This document shows, piece after piece, positions 44,591 to 52,814 of a stretch of DNA of 64,000 nucleotides. Source of the stretch: Streptomyces sp. NBRC 110611 (GTDB taxonomy: Bacteria > Actinomycetota > Actinomycetes > Streptomycetales > Streptomycetaceae); NCBI RefSeq assembly GCF_001590865.1, contig NZ_BBUY01000004.1:129228-193227 (forward strand), given 5' to 3'. The position numbers were made by a program, and so were the translations under genes. The notes under the pieces were generated by a model, which saw only the letters and a program-made list of their open reading frames with translations, made no database searches and was not told where the DNA came from. The number at the start of each line of letters is the position of its first letter. Within the stretch, counting starts at the first letter, position 1.

Positions 44591-44812
44591 GTGAAGTACG
44601 ACGTCCTGCAGATCATCGGCGCGGTCGTGATGGTGTTCTTCGCCCAGGGGGCGGTCCGGCTGCTCTTCGACCACGACGACACCGGGGTCCTCGGCTGGCT
44701 CGGCGGCGGCTTCGGGGTCGCCCTGGGCGCCCATGCACTGCTCGTGGCCGTCGGCGTGCTGCTGACCGGCTGGTCACACACCCGCGCCAAGGCGCTGGGC
44801 CGGCGGAACTGA
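44591..44812 (+). CDS. Small two-helix membrane protein
   Basis: A 73-residue protein with two hydrophobic helices (LQIIGAVVMVFFAQGAVRLLF and GGGFGVALGAHALLVAVGVLL) separated by a short acidic turn with DHDD, and a basic C-terminus. The GTG at 44591 has GGGGGA upstream. Its divergence from the TetR gene makes it a likely target of that regulator. No family is recognised. Confidence 0.75.
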   Translation: MKYDVLQIIGAVVMVFFAQGAVRLLFDHDDTGVLGWLGGGFGVALGAHALLVAVGVLLTGWSHTRAKALGRRN

Positions 44813-44928
44813 CGCTCCGGCGCCGTCACGACGCCCGGGCCGCCCCGGGCCGCGAGCCCGTCGTATGGTCATGCGAAACCCGGCGTGGTGCGTATCGGAC
44901 GGACAGTGGCGCAGGGTACATATGGGGT

Positions 44929-47700
44929 ATGGCCCGAATTCCCGGCCGCTTCCCGTGGCCACTTTCGGGGCGCTGGTTCACCGGTCGGCGCCCGGGCCGC
45001 AGCAACCGGCGTGAGCGGGGTGACGGCTCGCCGCAGCCCTCAGCGCGGCGCCTGCGCGCAATGGCGGGCGGCCGCAGCGTCGCCGGCCAGATGTTCGTCC
45101 TGCAGATCCTGATCGTGGTGCTGCTGGTCGTGGCCGCGGTGACCACCCTGCTCCTCCAGTCCCGCAGCGACCGGTTCGAGGGCGCGCGGGCCCGCTCGCT
45201 CGCCGCGGCCGAGACCTTCGCCCACAGCCCCGGCCTGGTGGACGTCCTGCGCGGGCCGGATCCCAGCGCGGTGCTCCAGCCGCTGACCGAGGCCGCGCGC
45301 GAGGCGGCCGGCGTCGACTTCATCGTCGTCATGAACCGGGACGGCATCCGCTACACCCACCCCCGGCCCGAAGAGATCGGGCGGCACTTCATCGGCACCA
45401 TCGAGCCCTCGCTCGACGGGCGCGTCACCATCGAGAGCGTCCGCGGCCCGCTGGGGAACGAGGTCCAGGCGGTCGTCCCGGTCCGGGACGCCAAGGGCTC
45501 GGTGGTGGCCCTGGTGTCGTCCGGCGTGAAGGTCTCCCAGGTCAGCAGCGCGGTCGACCGCCAGCTCCCGGTCGTCCTCGCCACCGGCGCCGCCGCGCTC
45601 GCCCTGGCCACGGCGGGTACGGCACTGGCGGTCAGACGGCTGCGCCGGCAGACCCACGGGCTCGGCCCGGCCGAGATGACCCGCATGTACGAGCACCATG
45701 ACGCGGTGCTGCACGCCGTGCGCGAGGGGGTGCTCATCGCCGACGCGGACGGGCGGGTCGTGCTGGCGAACGACGAGGCGCGGCGGCTCCTCGGCCTGGC
45801 GACGGACGCGGAGGGCCGCCGCGTCACCGACCTCGGGCTCTCCCCCCGGATGGCCGATCTGCTGATCTCCGGCCGGGTGGCCACCGACGAGGTGATGCCG
45901 GTCGGGGACCGCCTGCTGGCCGTGAACAACCGGCCCACGGACCGCCGGGGCGGCCCGCCCGGCAGCGTGGCCACCCTGCGGGACTCCACCGAACTGCTCG
46001 CCCTCGCGGGCAAGGCCGAGGCCGCCCAGAGCCGGCTGCGGCTGCTGTACGAGGCGAGCATGGGGATCGGCACCACCCTCGACGTGCAGCGCACCGCCGA
46101 GGAACTGACCCAGGTCGCCGCCGTCTGGTTCGCCGACTACGTCACCGTCGACCTCTCCGAACCCGTCCTGAGCGGCGGGGAGCCGCCGGCGGGCTCCTAC
46201 CGCGAGGCACCGGAGCTGCGCCGGGTGGCCCTCTCCGGCATCCGCGACGATCACCCCCTGTACCGGGTGGACGAGGTCCACACCTACCCCCCGCCCACCC
46301 CGATGGCCAGGGGCTTCGTCACCGGACGGTCCGTGCTGGTCAGCGACCTGACGGCGGACGACGACTGGCGGGCCCAGGACCCCGAGCGCTTCCACCTGGT
46401 GGAGACGCACGGCTGCCGGTCCCTCATCACCGTCCCCCTCCAGGCGCGCGGCGTCCTCCTGGGCGTGGCCAACTTCTGGCGCACCCGGGAGAGACCCCCC
46501 TTCGAGGAGGGGGACGTGTCCCTGGCCGAGGAGATGGGCGCCCGGGCCGCCGTCTGCATCGACAACGCGCGCCGCTACACCCGCGAGCACGCCATGGCCG
46601 TCACCCTCCAGCACAGCCTGCTCCCGCGCGGCCTGCCCGAACAGAGCGCGCTCGACGTCGCCCACCGCTACCTGCCCGCCCAGACCGGGGTGGGCGGTGA
46701 CTGGTTCGACGTCATCCCGCTGCCCGGCGCCCGCGTCGCCCTGGTCATCGGCGACGTGGTCGGCCACGGGCTGCACGCCGCCGCCACCATGGGCCGGCTG
46801 CGCACCGCCGTGCAGAACTTCTCCACCCTCGACCTGCCGCCCGACGAACTCCTCAGCTTCCTCGACGAGTTGGTCAACCGCATCGACCAGGAGGCGGCGG
46901 CGGTGAACGAGGAGGCCGCCGTCCTCGCCGGCGCCACCTGCCTGTACGCGATCTACGACCCCGCCACCGGGGTGTGCAGCCTCTCCCGCGCCGGCCACCT
47001 CCTCCCGGCACTGGTCCGCCCCGACGGCACCGTGGAGTTCCCCGAACTCCCCGCCGGACCGCCGCTCGGGCTCGGCGGCCTGCCCTTCGAAGCCCTGGAG
47101 GTGCCCCTGCCCGAGGGCAGCAGCATCGTCCTGTACACCGACGGCCTCGTCGAGGACCGCGACCGGGACATCGACACGGGGATGCGCACGCTCGCCTCCA
47201 CACTGGCCCACCCCGGGCGCACCCCGCAGGAGACCTGCGAGGCTGTCCTCGGCGCCCTGCTCCCGGACCGCCAGCGCGATGACATCGCCCTGCTCGTCGC
47301 CCGCACCCGCCTGCTCCCGTCCGACCGCATCGCGGAGTGGGAGGTCCCCTCCGACCCGGCGGCCGTGGCCGACGCGCGGGCGGACCTCTCCCGGCAACTG
47401 ACGCGCTGGGGCCTGGACGACATGGCCTTCACCACCGAGCTCGTCCTCAGCGAGCTGATCACCAACGCCATCCGCTATGCCACCGGCCCGATCCAGGTAC
47501 GCCTCCTGTACGTCCGCACCCTGATCTGCGAGGTCTCCGACACCAGCAGCACCTCCCCACACCTGCGCTACGCCGCCGACGAGGACGAAGGCGGCCGCGG
47601 CCTCTTCCTCGTCTCCCAGCTCACCCAGCGCTGGGGCACCCGCTACACCCCCGACGGCAAAATCATCTGGGCCGAACAGACCCTGGGCCGGACGCTGTAG
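44929..47700 (+). CDS. SpoIIE-type PP2C phosphatase with sensor, PAS, GAF and ATPase domains
   Basis: A 923-residue signalling protein. Two transmembrane helices (about 55-78 and 200-220) bracket an extracellular CitA-like sensor (FIVVMNRDGIRYTHPRPEEIGRHF). A PAS domain (about 245-345), a GAF domain (about 355-540), a PP2C phosphatase (VGGDWFDVIPL, GDVVGHG, YTDGLVEDRD) and a C-terminal HATPase domain (LVLSELITNAIRYA) follow. It should dephosphorylate an anti-anti-sigma factor in response to an external ligand, with an attached kinase-like domain. The partner is not in the window. The start ATG has only a weak GGGG site. Confidence 0.92.
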   Translation: MARIPGRFPWPLSGRWFTGRRPGRSNRRERGDGSPQPSARRLRAMAGGRSVAGQMFVLQILIVVLLVVAAVTTLLLQSRSDRFEGARARSLAAAETFAHSPGLVDVLRGPDPSAVLQPLTEAAREAAGVDFIVVMNRDGIRYTHPRPEEIGRHFIGTIEPSLDGRVTIESVRGPLGNEVQAVVPVRDAKGSVVALVSSGVKVSQVSSAVDRQLPVVLATGAAALALATAGTALAVRRLRRQTHGLGPAEMTRMYEHHDAVLHAVREGVLIADADGRVVLANDEARRLLGLATDAEGRRVTDLGLSPRMADLLISGRVATDEVMPVGDRLLAVNNRPTDRRGGPPGSVATLRDSTELLALAGKAEAAQSRLRLLYEASMGIGTTLDVQRTAEELTQVAAVWFADYVTVDLSEPVLSGGEPPAGSYREAPELRRVALSGIRDDHPLYRVDEVHTYPPPTPMARGFVTGRSVLVSDLTADDDWRAQDPERFHLVETHGCRSLITVPLQARGVLLGVANFWRTRERPPFEEGDVSLAEEMGARAAVCIDNARRYTREHAMAVTLQHSLLPRGLPEQSALDVAHRYLPAQTGVGGDWFDVIPLPGARVALVIGDVVGHGLHAAATMGRLRTAVQNFSTLDLPPDELLSFLDELVNRIDQEAAAVNEEAAVLAGATCLYAIYDPATGVCSLSRAGHLLPALVRPDGTVEFPELPAGPPLGLGGLPFEALEVPLPEGSSIVLYTDGLVEDRDRDIDTGMRTLASTLAHPGRTPQETCEAVLGALLPDRQRDDIALLVARTRLLPSDRIAEWEVPSDPAAVADARADLSRQLTRWGLDDMAFTTELVLSELITNAIRYATGPIQVRLLYVRTLICEVSDTSSTSPHLRYAADEDEGGRGLFLVSQLTQRWGTRYTPDGKIIWAEQTLGRTL

Positions 47701-47719
47701 AGCCGTGGGTCAGCAGGGC

Positions 47720-47759
47720 GGGCGGGGCGGCCGGAAGACGTGCCGCGGCGGCCCCGCCC
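47720..47759. terminator. Hairpin between convergent phosphatase and small-gene operon
   Basis: GGGCGGGGC (47720-47728) pairs with GCCCCGCCC (47751-47759) over a 22-base loop that can itself fold. It lies between two converging stops and probably serves both. Confidence 0.6.
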
Positions 47760-47764
47760 TGGTC

Positions 47765-48013
47765 CTACGCTGTCGGCGGGGATCCGGCCGCCGCCGGGGC
47801 GGTGAGGGTGGCGTCGAAGTACTGGAACGCCGACAGCTCGTAGACGCTGTGCCGGGTGGCGCCCGCGCGCTTGAGGCACCACGTCTGTGCGTCGGAGGCA
47901 TCGGCGGTATCTACCGATTGCTCAGCGCAGGTCAGGCACTTACCGAGGTGTCGCACAACCATGCCCGGCACGGCCGACAGCGTCCATTCCAGGAACCGGT
48001 ACCGCGCCCTCAT
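47765..48013 (-). CDS. Small cysteine-containing protein, DUF7848-like
   Basis: An 82-residue protein. RFLEWTLSAVPGMVVRHLGKCLTCAEQS, followed by DAQTWCLKRAGATRHSVYELSAF, matches the pattern I recall for the short DUF7848 proteins of Streptomyces, with a CxxC pair and a third cysteine that may bind metal. It is the last of four tiny coupled genes; the ATG overlaps the preceding stop as ATGA. The function is unknown. Confidence 0.75.
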   Translation of the reverse strand: MRARYRFLEWTLSAVPGMVVRHLGKCLTCAEQSVDTADASDAQTWCLKRAGATRHSVYELSAFQYFDATLTAPAAAGSPPTA

Positions 48014-48255
48014 GGCGTGCCCTCCGGACGGTCCGGGACGTCGCCGCCCGCAGCCCGCATGGCGTCGAGGCACTCGTTGAGGCCACGCAGCATCTCCGCC
48101 AGTTCCTCTTCGGCCAGCTCATCCAGCCACGCGTTACGGGCCTCGATCTCCGCCCGCCTCCGGTCAAGATGCCGGTACAACTCCCGGTGTCTCACGTGCC
48201 GGTTCCACGCTTGCTCGACCTGGTCCCGCAGCCGGGACCACGCGCCCGCGCTCAT
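48010..48255 (-). CDS. Small helical protein of the four-gene micro-operon
   Basis: An 81-residue, highly charged protein predicted to be almost all helix (SRLRDQVEQAWNRHVRHRELYRHLDRRRAEIEARNAWLDELAEEELAEMLRGL), probably a coiled coil. It has ATGA overlaps with both neighbours. No homologue is recognised beyond similar small genes in other Streptomyces. Confidence 0.75.
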   Translation of the reverse strand: MSAGAWSRLRDQVEQAWNRHVRHRELYRHLDRRRAEIEARNAWLDELAEEELAEMLRGLNECLDAMRAAGGDVPDRPEGTP

Positions 48256-48458
48256 GACCGTGCCGCCTTCAAGGTGCGCGGGTGGGGGTGGCGGCGCAGC
48301 TCGATGTTGCAGTCGATCACCCTGGATTTGTCCCCGGCGGTGTACGCCTCGGCGCGCTGCCGGGCCAGAGCCCCGCAGACGTCGCACCCCGCAACCGGCA
48401 GGGGCTCCGGCAATGGCAGGGGGTCCTTCAGATGGGCGGGGCGGCAGTTGCGCGGCAT
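48252..48458 (-). CDS. Small protein with CxxC pair in the micro-operon
   Basis: A 68-residue protein with CDVCGALARQRAEAYTAGDKSRVIDCNIELRRHPH, giving a CxxC plus one later cysteine. GGGAG lies just before the ATG at 48458, and the ATG shares one base with the stop of the preceding 30-residue gene (TGATG). It overlaps the next start as ATGA. The function is unknown. Confidence 0.75.
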   Translation of the reverse strand: MPRNCRPAHLKDPLPLPEPLPVAGCDVCGALARQRAEAYTAGDKSRVIDCNIELRRHPHPRTLKAARS

Positions 48459-48550
48459 CAGGCTCCCACCTCCACCGACCGGTGGCGCCCACGGGCGGGC
48501 AGCAACACCCGCAACAGCAGTTCGAAGATCCACGCGCCGTGTTTGCGCAT
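48458..48550 (-). CDS. Thirty-residue protein, first gene of the micro-operon
   Basis: A perfect GGAGG lies eight bases before the ATG at 48550, and the stop overlaps the next start as TGATG, so this very short frame is probably real. The peptide has an amphipathic hydrophobic stretch AWIFELLLRVLLPARGRHR, which resembles the N-terminus of similar small proteins encoded next to XRE regulators in Streptomyces. It may associate with the membrane. It is divergent from the XRE gene. Confidence 0.65.
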   Translation of the reverse strand: MRKHGAWIFELLLRVLLPARGRHRSVEVGA

Positions 48551-48681
48551 GTTGTCAACCTCCATGGGGTTGATGGCCACGCCCTCGGGCCGTCGCCACG
48601 GTCGCGGGGGGCTGTCCTACTCATCTGGTCAGGATTCAGGGCAGGACGGCATGGACCTCATATCCGGGCGGTAATCTCACC

Positions 48682-48703
48682 GTGGGATGACTCTCCATCC
48701 CAC
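48682..48703. promoter_or_regulatory. Inverted repeat before the XRE regulator, candidate operator
   Basis: GTGGGATG and CATCCCAC form a perfect 8-bp inverted repeat with a six-base centre, ending 20 bases before the XRE start and inside the 173-bp divergent promoter region. An autoregulatory site shared with the four-gene operon is likely. The spacing of the half-sites (14 bp centre to centre) fits a dimeric HTH protein. Confidence 0.5.
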
Positions 48704-48723
48704 CGCGATACCGGGGGAGGATC

Positions 48724-49575
48724 ATGCCGACGGCACTCGTACCGATCGAACTGCCCGAGTGGGCCTGGCAGAGGGCCGAAGTCCGCGAAGCCTTACGGGA
48801 GCGCGACATGGGCGCAGTGTTCCGCCACGTCCAGCAATATGGCGGAGCGAGTCAGGCCAGGATCGCTACCGCCGTAGCCATGACGCAGGCACGGGTGAAC
48901 GAGGTCATCAACGGACGCCGAGAGATCACGCGCCTTGACGTATTCGAGCGCGTCGCGGACGGGCTGAACATGCCGGATGACGCCCGGCACTTGCTCGGCC
49001 TTGCGTCTGCACGCGACTCGCGCAGTGGCGAGCGCGCGTTCGACCTGGCCGCATTCCCGGAGGTCGTCCGGGTGTATGCCACCCAGGCCGCCGCATCCGA
49101 GGACATCCGTCAACTGGCCGTATCAGCACATGAATTGGATGTTCTCGCTGTGCGAGGACTCGGCCTTATCGGGCTGAAAGATTCCCTGCTTCGCTCGTCT
49201 CTCACTCGGCCAGAAGGGCACCGGACGCCACGGGCTCGCGTGCTGCTGCTCGACCCTGAATCGCCCGTCCTCGCCGTGCGTGCGGCAGAAATCGGGGAAT
49301 CGGCCGCATCGCTCACCGGAGGCGTCATGCTGGCCGAGGCTCGATTGCGTGAGCTGTCGAACGTCTGTGACCTTCAGGTGTACCGGTACAGAATGCATCC
49401 AACGTGGCGCATTATCAGGCTGGACGGCACTATGTTCGTCTCCGCCTTCGATGTTGGTTGGGAAGGGCACGAATCGGCTACCTACAAGGTCATGGAGACG
49501 CCGCACGGTCCGTTGTATCGAGGGTTTCAGCGAATGTTCGCATCCATGGTCGAAACAGGAATCCGTACCGTCTGA
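48724..49575 (+). CDS. XRE-family helix-turn-helix regulator with C-terminal effector-like domain
   Basis: A 283-residue protein. The HTH is at about residues 38-90 (GASQARIATAVAMTQARVNEVINGRREIT, then LDVFERVADGL). The C-terminal 170 residues contain ARVLLLDPESPVLAVRA and YRMHPTWRIIRLDGTMFVSAFDVGWEGHESATYKV, which look like one fold of unknown function; it might be a nuclease-like or ligand domain. Codon 24 is TTA (48793), so translation may depend on the bldA leucyl-tRNA. The 3' half has a visibly lower GC content than the rest of the window. Confidence 0.8.
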   Translation: MPTALVPIELPEWAWQRAEVREALRERDMGAVFRHVQQYGGASQARIATAVAMTQARVNEVINGRREITRLDVFERVADGLNMPDDARHLLGLASARDSRSGERAFDLAAFPEVVRVYATQAAASEDIRQLAVSAHELDVLAVRGLGLIGLKDSLLRSSLTRPEGHRTPRARVLLLDPESPVLAVRAAEIGESAASLTGGVMLAEARLRELSNVCDLQVYRYRMHPTWRIIRLDGTMFVSAFDVGWEGHESATYKVMETPHGPLYRGFQRMFASMVETGIRTV

Positions 49576-49590
49576 GCGGAGGATCGTGCG

Positions 49591-50169
49591 TTGATCGAGG
49601 CGGAGCTGAAAGCACGTGTACACAACCCCGAGTACGTCATGGAGCTGCTCGACCGAAGGGCAGAGGGGCGAGTCGAGGTCTATCAGGACACCTACTACGA
49701 CGCCCCGTCGGGGAGTCTCGACGCACAGGACCAAGAATTGAGGGTCCGCACGATCCACGGGCCGGATTCGACGCGTTCCGTTCTCACCTACAAGGGTGCA
49801 CGAATCGATCCGGAGTCCGGCTCGAAACCGGAACACGAAACATGTGTGGAAAACCCGGAGGCCGTTCACGCCATGCTGCGGGGACTCGGGTTCGTTCCGG
49901 CAATCGCCTTCCAGAAGCGATGCCGAAACTATGAGTTCAATTCTCATGGGCGCAGCTTGCTTGCCACCCTGGTTCAAGTCCCGGAGATCGAAGGAACCTT
50001 CTTGGAAGTCGAGACCATGGTTCCGGAAGAGCAGGAACTCTCTGCGGCGCTCCATGGTCTCCGATCTGTCATGGCGGAACTCGGCATCCAGGAAGACGAC
50101 TTCACGACAGAGCTCTACACAGTCGCCGTAGGCCGTTCCCGTGGTGCGGGAGTAACCCCGCCTGCATGA
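49591..50169 (+). CDS. CYTH-domain protein (class IV adenylate cyclase / triphosphatase type)
   Basis: A 192-residue protein. It starts at a TTG with GGAGG upstream, and the first residues give the E-x-E-x-K motif (IEAELKARV). Later strands carry LRVRT, LTYKGARI, HETCV, QKRCRNYEF and FLEVETMVP, the charged strands of the CYTH tunnel. Members make cAMP or hydrolyse thiamine triphosphate or polyphosphates. It lies 15 bases after the XRE gene and shares its lower GC content, so the two are probably one unit. Confidence 0.85.
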   Translation: MIEAELKARVHNPEYVMELLDRRAEGRVEVYQDTYYDAPSGSLDAQDQELRVRTIHGPDSTRSVLTYKGARIDPESGSKPEHETCVENPEAVHAMLRGLGFVPAIAFQKRCRNYEFNSHGRSLLATLVQVPEIEGTFLEVETMVPEEQELSAALHGLRSVMAELGIQEDDFTTELYTVAVGRSRGAGVTPPA

Positions 50170-50298
50170 GCCCCTCGAATCAGTACCCTGCCCAAGGGGG
50201 AGGACACCCGGCTGCCCACCGACACAGGCCCTGGCACTGCAGTACTAGGTCCCCGGCCCTCAGTCCCGGCCGGCGCAAGATCATCCGCGAGGCTGATG

Positions 50299-50315
50299 CC
50301 GCCTCCTGGAGGCGG
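50299..50315 (+). promoter_or_regulatory. Short perfect hairpin before the cupin gene
   Basis: CCGCCTCC-T-GGAGGCGG can fold into a tight stem. It lies 42 bases before the cupin ATG, so it may be a weak terminator of the CYTH transcript or part of the cupin leader. Confidence 0.35.
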
Positions 50316-50356
50316 GAGTCACCATGCTGGTGGAGACCTGCCAAGAGGAGCGCATC

Positions 50357-50875
50357 ATGTCGTATCTGGAAGACCTTGAGTACCCGGAGCCTCGTTACCA
50401 TGGCAACGAGGGTGAAGTGAACGCGGTTTTCCGCTCGGCCGATACACCGCCGGACATCTCCTCACCCGGCTCCTCTACTCATTACCTCGCCACCAATGAG
50501 TCGACGGGTGGCGAATTCGGGCTGTACAAGGTGGAGTTGGGTGCGCGGTCCGCCGGCGCCAAGACCCACTTCCACAAGGCGATGTCGGAGTCCTTCTATA
50601 TCCTCTCCGGCGAACTGGAGCTCTACAACGGCGATAAGTGGGTCACGGGCCGCGAGGGCGACTTCCTGTACGTACCGGTCGGCGGTCTGCACGCCTTCAA
50701 AAACGTGACCGACGAGCCCATGTCCATGCTCATGCTCTTCTCCCCAGGCGCCCCACGCGAGGAATACTTCGAACACGTCGCGGAGATGGCGCAGCGTGGT
50801 GGCGAGGAACTCAAGCAGTTCCGCATCCGGCACGACAGCTACTTCCTCGAAGACTTCCCGTCTGAGGCGGAGTAG
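50357..50875 (+). CDS. Cupin-domain protein
   Basis: A 172-residue single cupin. The metal-binding motif 1 reads KTHFHKAMSESFYILSGELEL (about 75-95) and motif 2 GDFLYVPVGGLHAFKNVTDEP (about 108-128). It could be a small-molecule dioxygenase, isomerase or sensor; the sequence does not decide. The ATG at 50357 is preceded by GAGGAG at the usual distance. The coding sequence returns to higher GC than the XRE-CYTH pair. Confidence 0.87.
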   Translation: MSYLEDLEYPEPRYHGNEGEVNAVFRSADTPPDISSPGSSTHYLATNESTGGEFGLYKVELGARSAGAKTHFHKAMSESFYILSGELELYNGDKWVTGREGDFLYVPVGGLHAFKNVTDEPMSMLMLFSPGAPREEYFEHVAEMAQRGGEELKQFRIRHDSYFLEDFPSEAE

Positions 50876-50940
50876 TTCGCCGACCTGGGCGAGAAGCGGT
50901 GCAGGGGTGAAGGGCGTCGAGCTCTGAAGTGCGGGCCGGC

Positions 50941-50979
50941 CGCCCTCGTTCCAGTAAGCCAGCTGCCGGAACGAGGGCG
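50941..50979. terminator. Bidirectional hairpin between cupin and small secreted protein
   Basis: CGCCCTCGTTCC pairs perfectly with GGAACGAGGGCG (12 bp) around a 15-base loop. It sits between the two converging genes. Confidence 0.85.
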
Positions 50980-50994
50980 TCATGCTGAGTCGGG

Positions 50995-51300
50995 TCAGCC
51001 GATCGGGCCCGGGTTGTTCTCGTCCGCGTCCTGGCACTGCTTGAGCTTCTTCGCGAGCGCGTCCGCCTTGGCGCGGGCGCGCTTGGCGGCGGCCTTCTTG
51101 CCCTGGCGGTCGAGATCGAAGGCCTTGTCCCTAAGGTCGGCGATCTGCTTGTGCATCTTGCCTTCGTCGCAGGTGATGGCGCCGCGGACCGAGATGGTCG
51201 CCTGGTCGGCGACGGTGGCGGCCTGCGCGGGGACGGCCGCGAGCAGGAGGCCTCCGGCCATGGCTGCGGACACAGTAATGGTGGAAATGCGGCGAATCAT
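50995..51300 (-). CDS. Small secreted protein with basic helical core
   Basis: A 101-residue protein with a clear Sec signal peptide (ISTITVSAAMAGGLLLAAVPAQA, cleavage near residue 28). The mature part is mostly one Lys/Arg/Asp-rich helix (KMHKQIADLRDKAFDLDRQGKKAAAKRARAKADALAKKLKQC) with two cysteines bracketing it. No family is recognised. AGGAA lies before the ATG. Confidence 0.75.
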   Translation of the reverse strand: MIRRISTITVSAAMAGGLLLAAVPAQAATVADQATISVRGAITCDEGKMHKQIADLRDKAFDLDRQGKKAAAKRARAKADALAKKLKQCQDADENNPGPIG

Positions 51301-51464
51301 GGATCTTCCTCTTCAAATGCCTGATGGAACCGACCCGTTGGGGGTCGCTGGTGCCAGGCAGCAACCGTATACGAACGGATCTTGGCGCCGGGAATTCGTG
51401 CCTGACGGTGGCCGCCGCATGCCCGCGAGTCGCCCTCGGCGGGCCCGCAGTGTCGGTTACCCGG

Positions 51465-52814
51465 TTATGACGTCTGGCGTGGGGCCTCGAAGGTGGTGAA
51501 GGCGCTGCGTTTGGGGAGGCGGTACGTTTCGCGGCCGGTGATGGCGTTGAGGATGGTGGCGTTGCGTACCGCGCCGATGTCCAGGTTCGGGGCGGAGACG
51601 CCATGGGCGTGGATCTCGGCGTTGGCGACGAAAATGCGGCCGGTGAGGCCGAGCTCCTCGGTGAACTCGAGGGAGTGGTCGAGGCGTACCAGGGGGCGGC
51701 CGTGGCGGTCGCGTCGGATCAGGTCATCGAGGGGGTGCAGGAAGGCCGGCGGGCGGTTGCGGTAGCCGGTCGCGGCCACCACGAGGTCGGTGGTGTGCTC
51801 GAAGGTCTGGTCCGTGTCGCGGTGGCGGCAGGTCAGGGCCACTTGTCCGGAGGGGGTCGTGGCGGCGGACTCCACGGTGATGCCGAAGCGCAACTCCACC
51901 TCGGCCAGGCCGTGTTCCAGCTGTCGGCGGTAGAGCAGTTCATGGATCTCGTCGAGGGTGTCGGTGGAGATTCCCTTGTAGAACTGCCACTGCTCGGAGA
52001 CGAGCCGGTCGCGCGCCTCCTCGGGCAGGGAGTGGAAGTACTGCATATACGCCGGGGTGGTCATCTCCAGGACCAGTCTGGTGTAGTCCAGCGGTGCGAA
52101 GGACGTGGTACGGGTCAGCCAGCTGACCGCCGGGCCGCCGTCGAGATTGCGGTTCAGGAGGTCGACCGCGACCTCGGCTCCCGACTGGCCGGAGCCGACC
52201 ACGGTGATCTTTCCGGCGTCCGCCACGTCCGGGGTGCGGTAGAGGTAGTCGGAGGTGTGGAGGAGGTGTTGCGGCGGCAGGGCGGCCAGGGCTTCGGGGA
52301 CGTGCGGGGTGGTGCCGATGCCGAGGACGAGGTGGCGGGCGAGCAAGCGCCGGCGGGTGCCGTCGCCGCGGACGGTGGACACGCTGAAGCGTTCGGCCGC
52401 GGCGTCCCAGTGGACCTCGTCGACGCGGTGCGAGAAGCGGACCGACGGCAGTTTCGCGGCCGCCCAGCGCAGGTAGTCCTCGTACTCGCGGCGGGAGGGG
52501 AAGAAGTTCTCGCGCACGGTGAAGGTGTAGAGCCGGTCCATGTCGTGGAGGTAGGCGAGGAACGACAGGGGGTGGCTGGGGGCGACGAGGGTGACGAGGT
52601 CGGCGAGGAAGTTCACCTGCATCGAGGCATCGCCGAACATCATGCCGCGGTGCCAGGTCAGTTCGGGCTGCTCCTCCAGTACCACGAGGTCGAGGCCGTC
52701 GACGGTGGAGGCCAGGGCGGCCAGTCCCAGGTTGAAGGGGCCGCAGCCGATGGCCACCACGTCATGTTCCGTTTGTTGCGCATGGTCCGCAGGTTCCGGG
52801 ACGGTGTGGGTCAT
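51465..52814 (-). CDS. Siderophore amine N-hydroxylase (lysine/ornithine N-monooxygenase family)
   Basis: A 449-residue flavin monooxygenase of the IucD/PvdA/RhbE family that hydroxylates a terminal amine before acylation. The FAD site is GCGPFNLGLAAL near residue 25 and the NADPH site GSGQSGAEVAVDLL near 210; the C-terminal ATGYRNRPP motif is present. Last gene of the five-gene operon; the ATG overlaps the acyltransferase stop. The amine (cadaverine, 1,3-diaminopropane or putrescine) depends on the decarboxylase encoded upstream and cannot be read directly. Confidence 0.93.
   Translation of the reverse strand: MTHTVPEPADHAQQTEHDVVAIGCGPFNLGLAALASTVDGLDLVVLEEQPELTWHRGMMFGDASMQVNFLADLVTLVAPSHPLSFLAYLHDMDRLYTFTVRENFFPSRREYEDYLRWAAAKLPSVRFSHRVDEVHWDAAAERFSVSTVRGDGTRRRLLARHLVLGIGTTPHVPEALAALPPQHLLHTSDYLYRTPDVADAGKITVVGSGQSGAEVAVDLLNRNLDGGPAVSWLTRTTSFAPLDYTRLVLEMTTPAYMQYFHSLPEEARDRLVSEQWQFYKGISTDTLDEIHELLYRRQLEHGLAEVELRFGITVESAATTPSGQVALTCRHRDTDQTFEHTTDLVVAATGYRNRPPAFLHPLDDLIRRDRHGRPLVRLDHSLEFTEELGLTGRIFVANAEIHAHGVSAPNLDIGAVRNATILNAITGRETYRLPKRSAFTTFEAPRQTS

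Noticed and set aside
45040..47562. Minus-strand 840-codon open frame
   Set aside because: Antisense to the SpoIIE phosphatase, whose domains are all recognisable.
47700..50900. Integrated mobile element
   Set aside because: GC content is lower and the XRE/small-gene layout resembles accessory regions, but no integrase, transposase, att repeats or tRNA edge was found.
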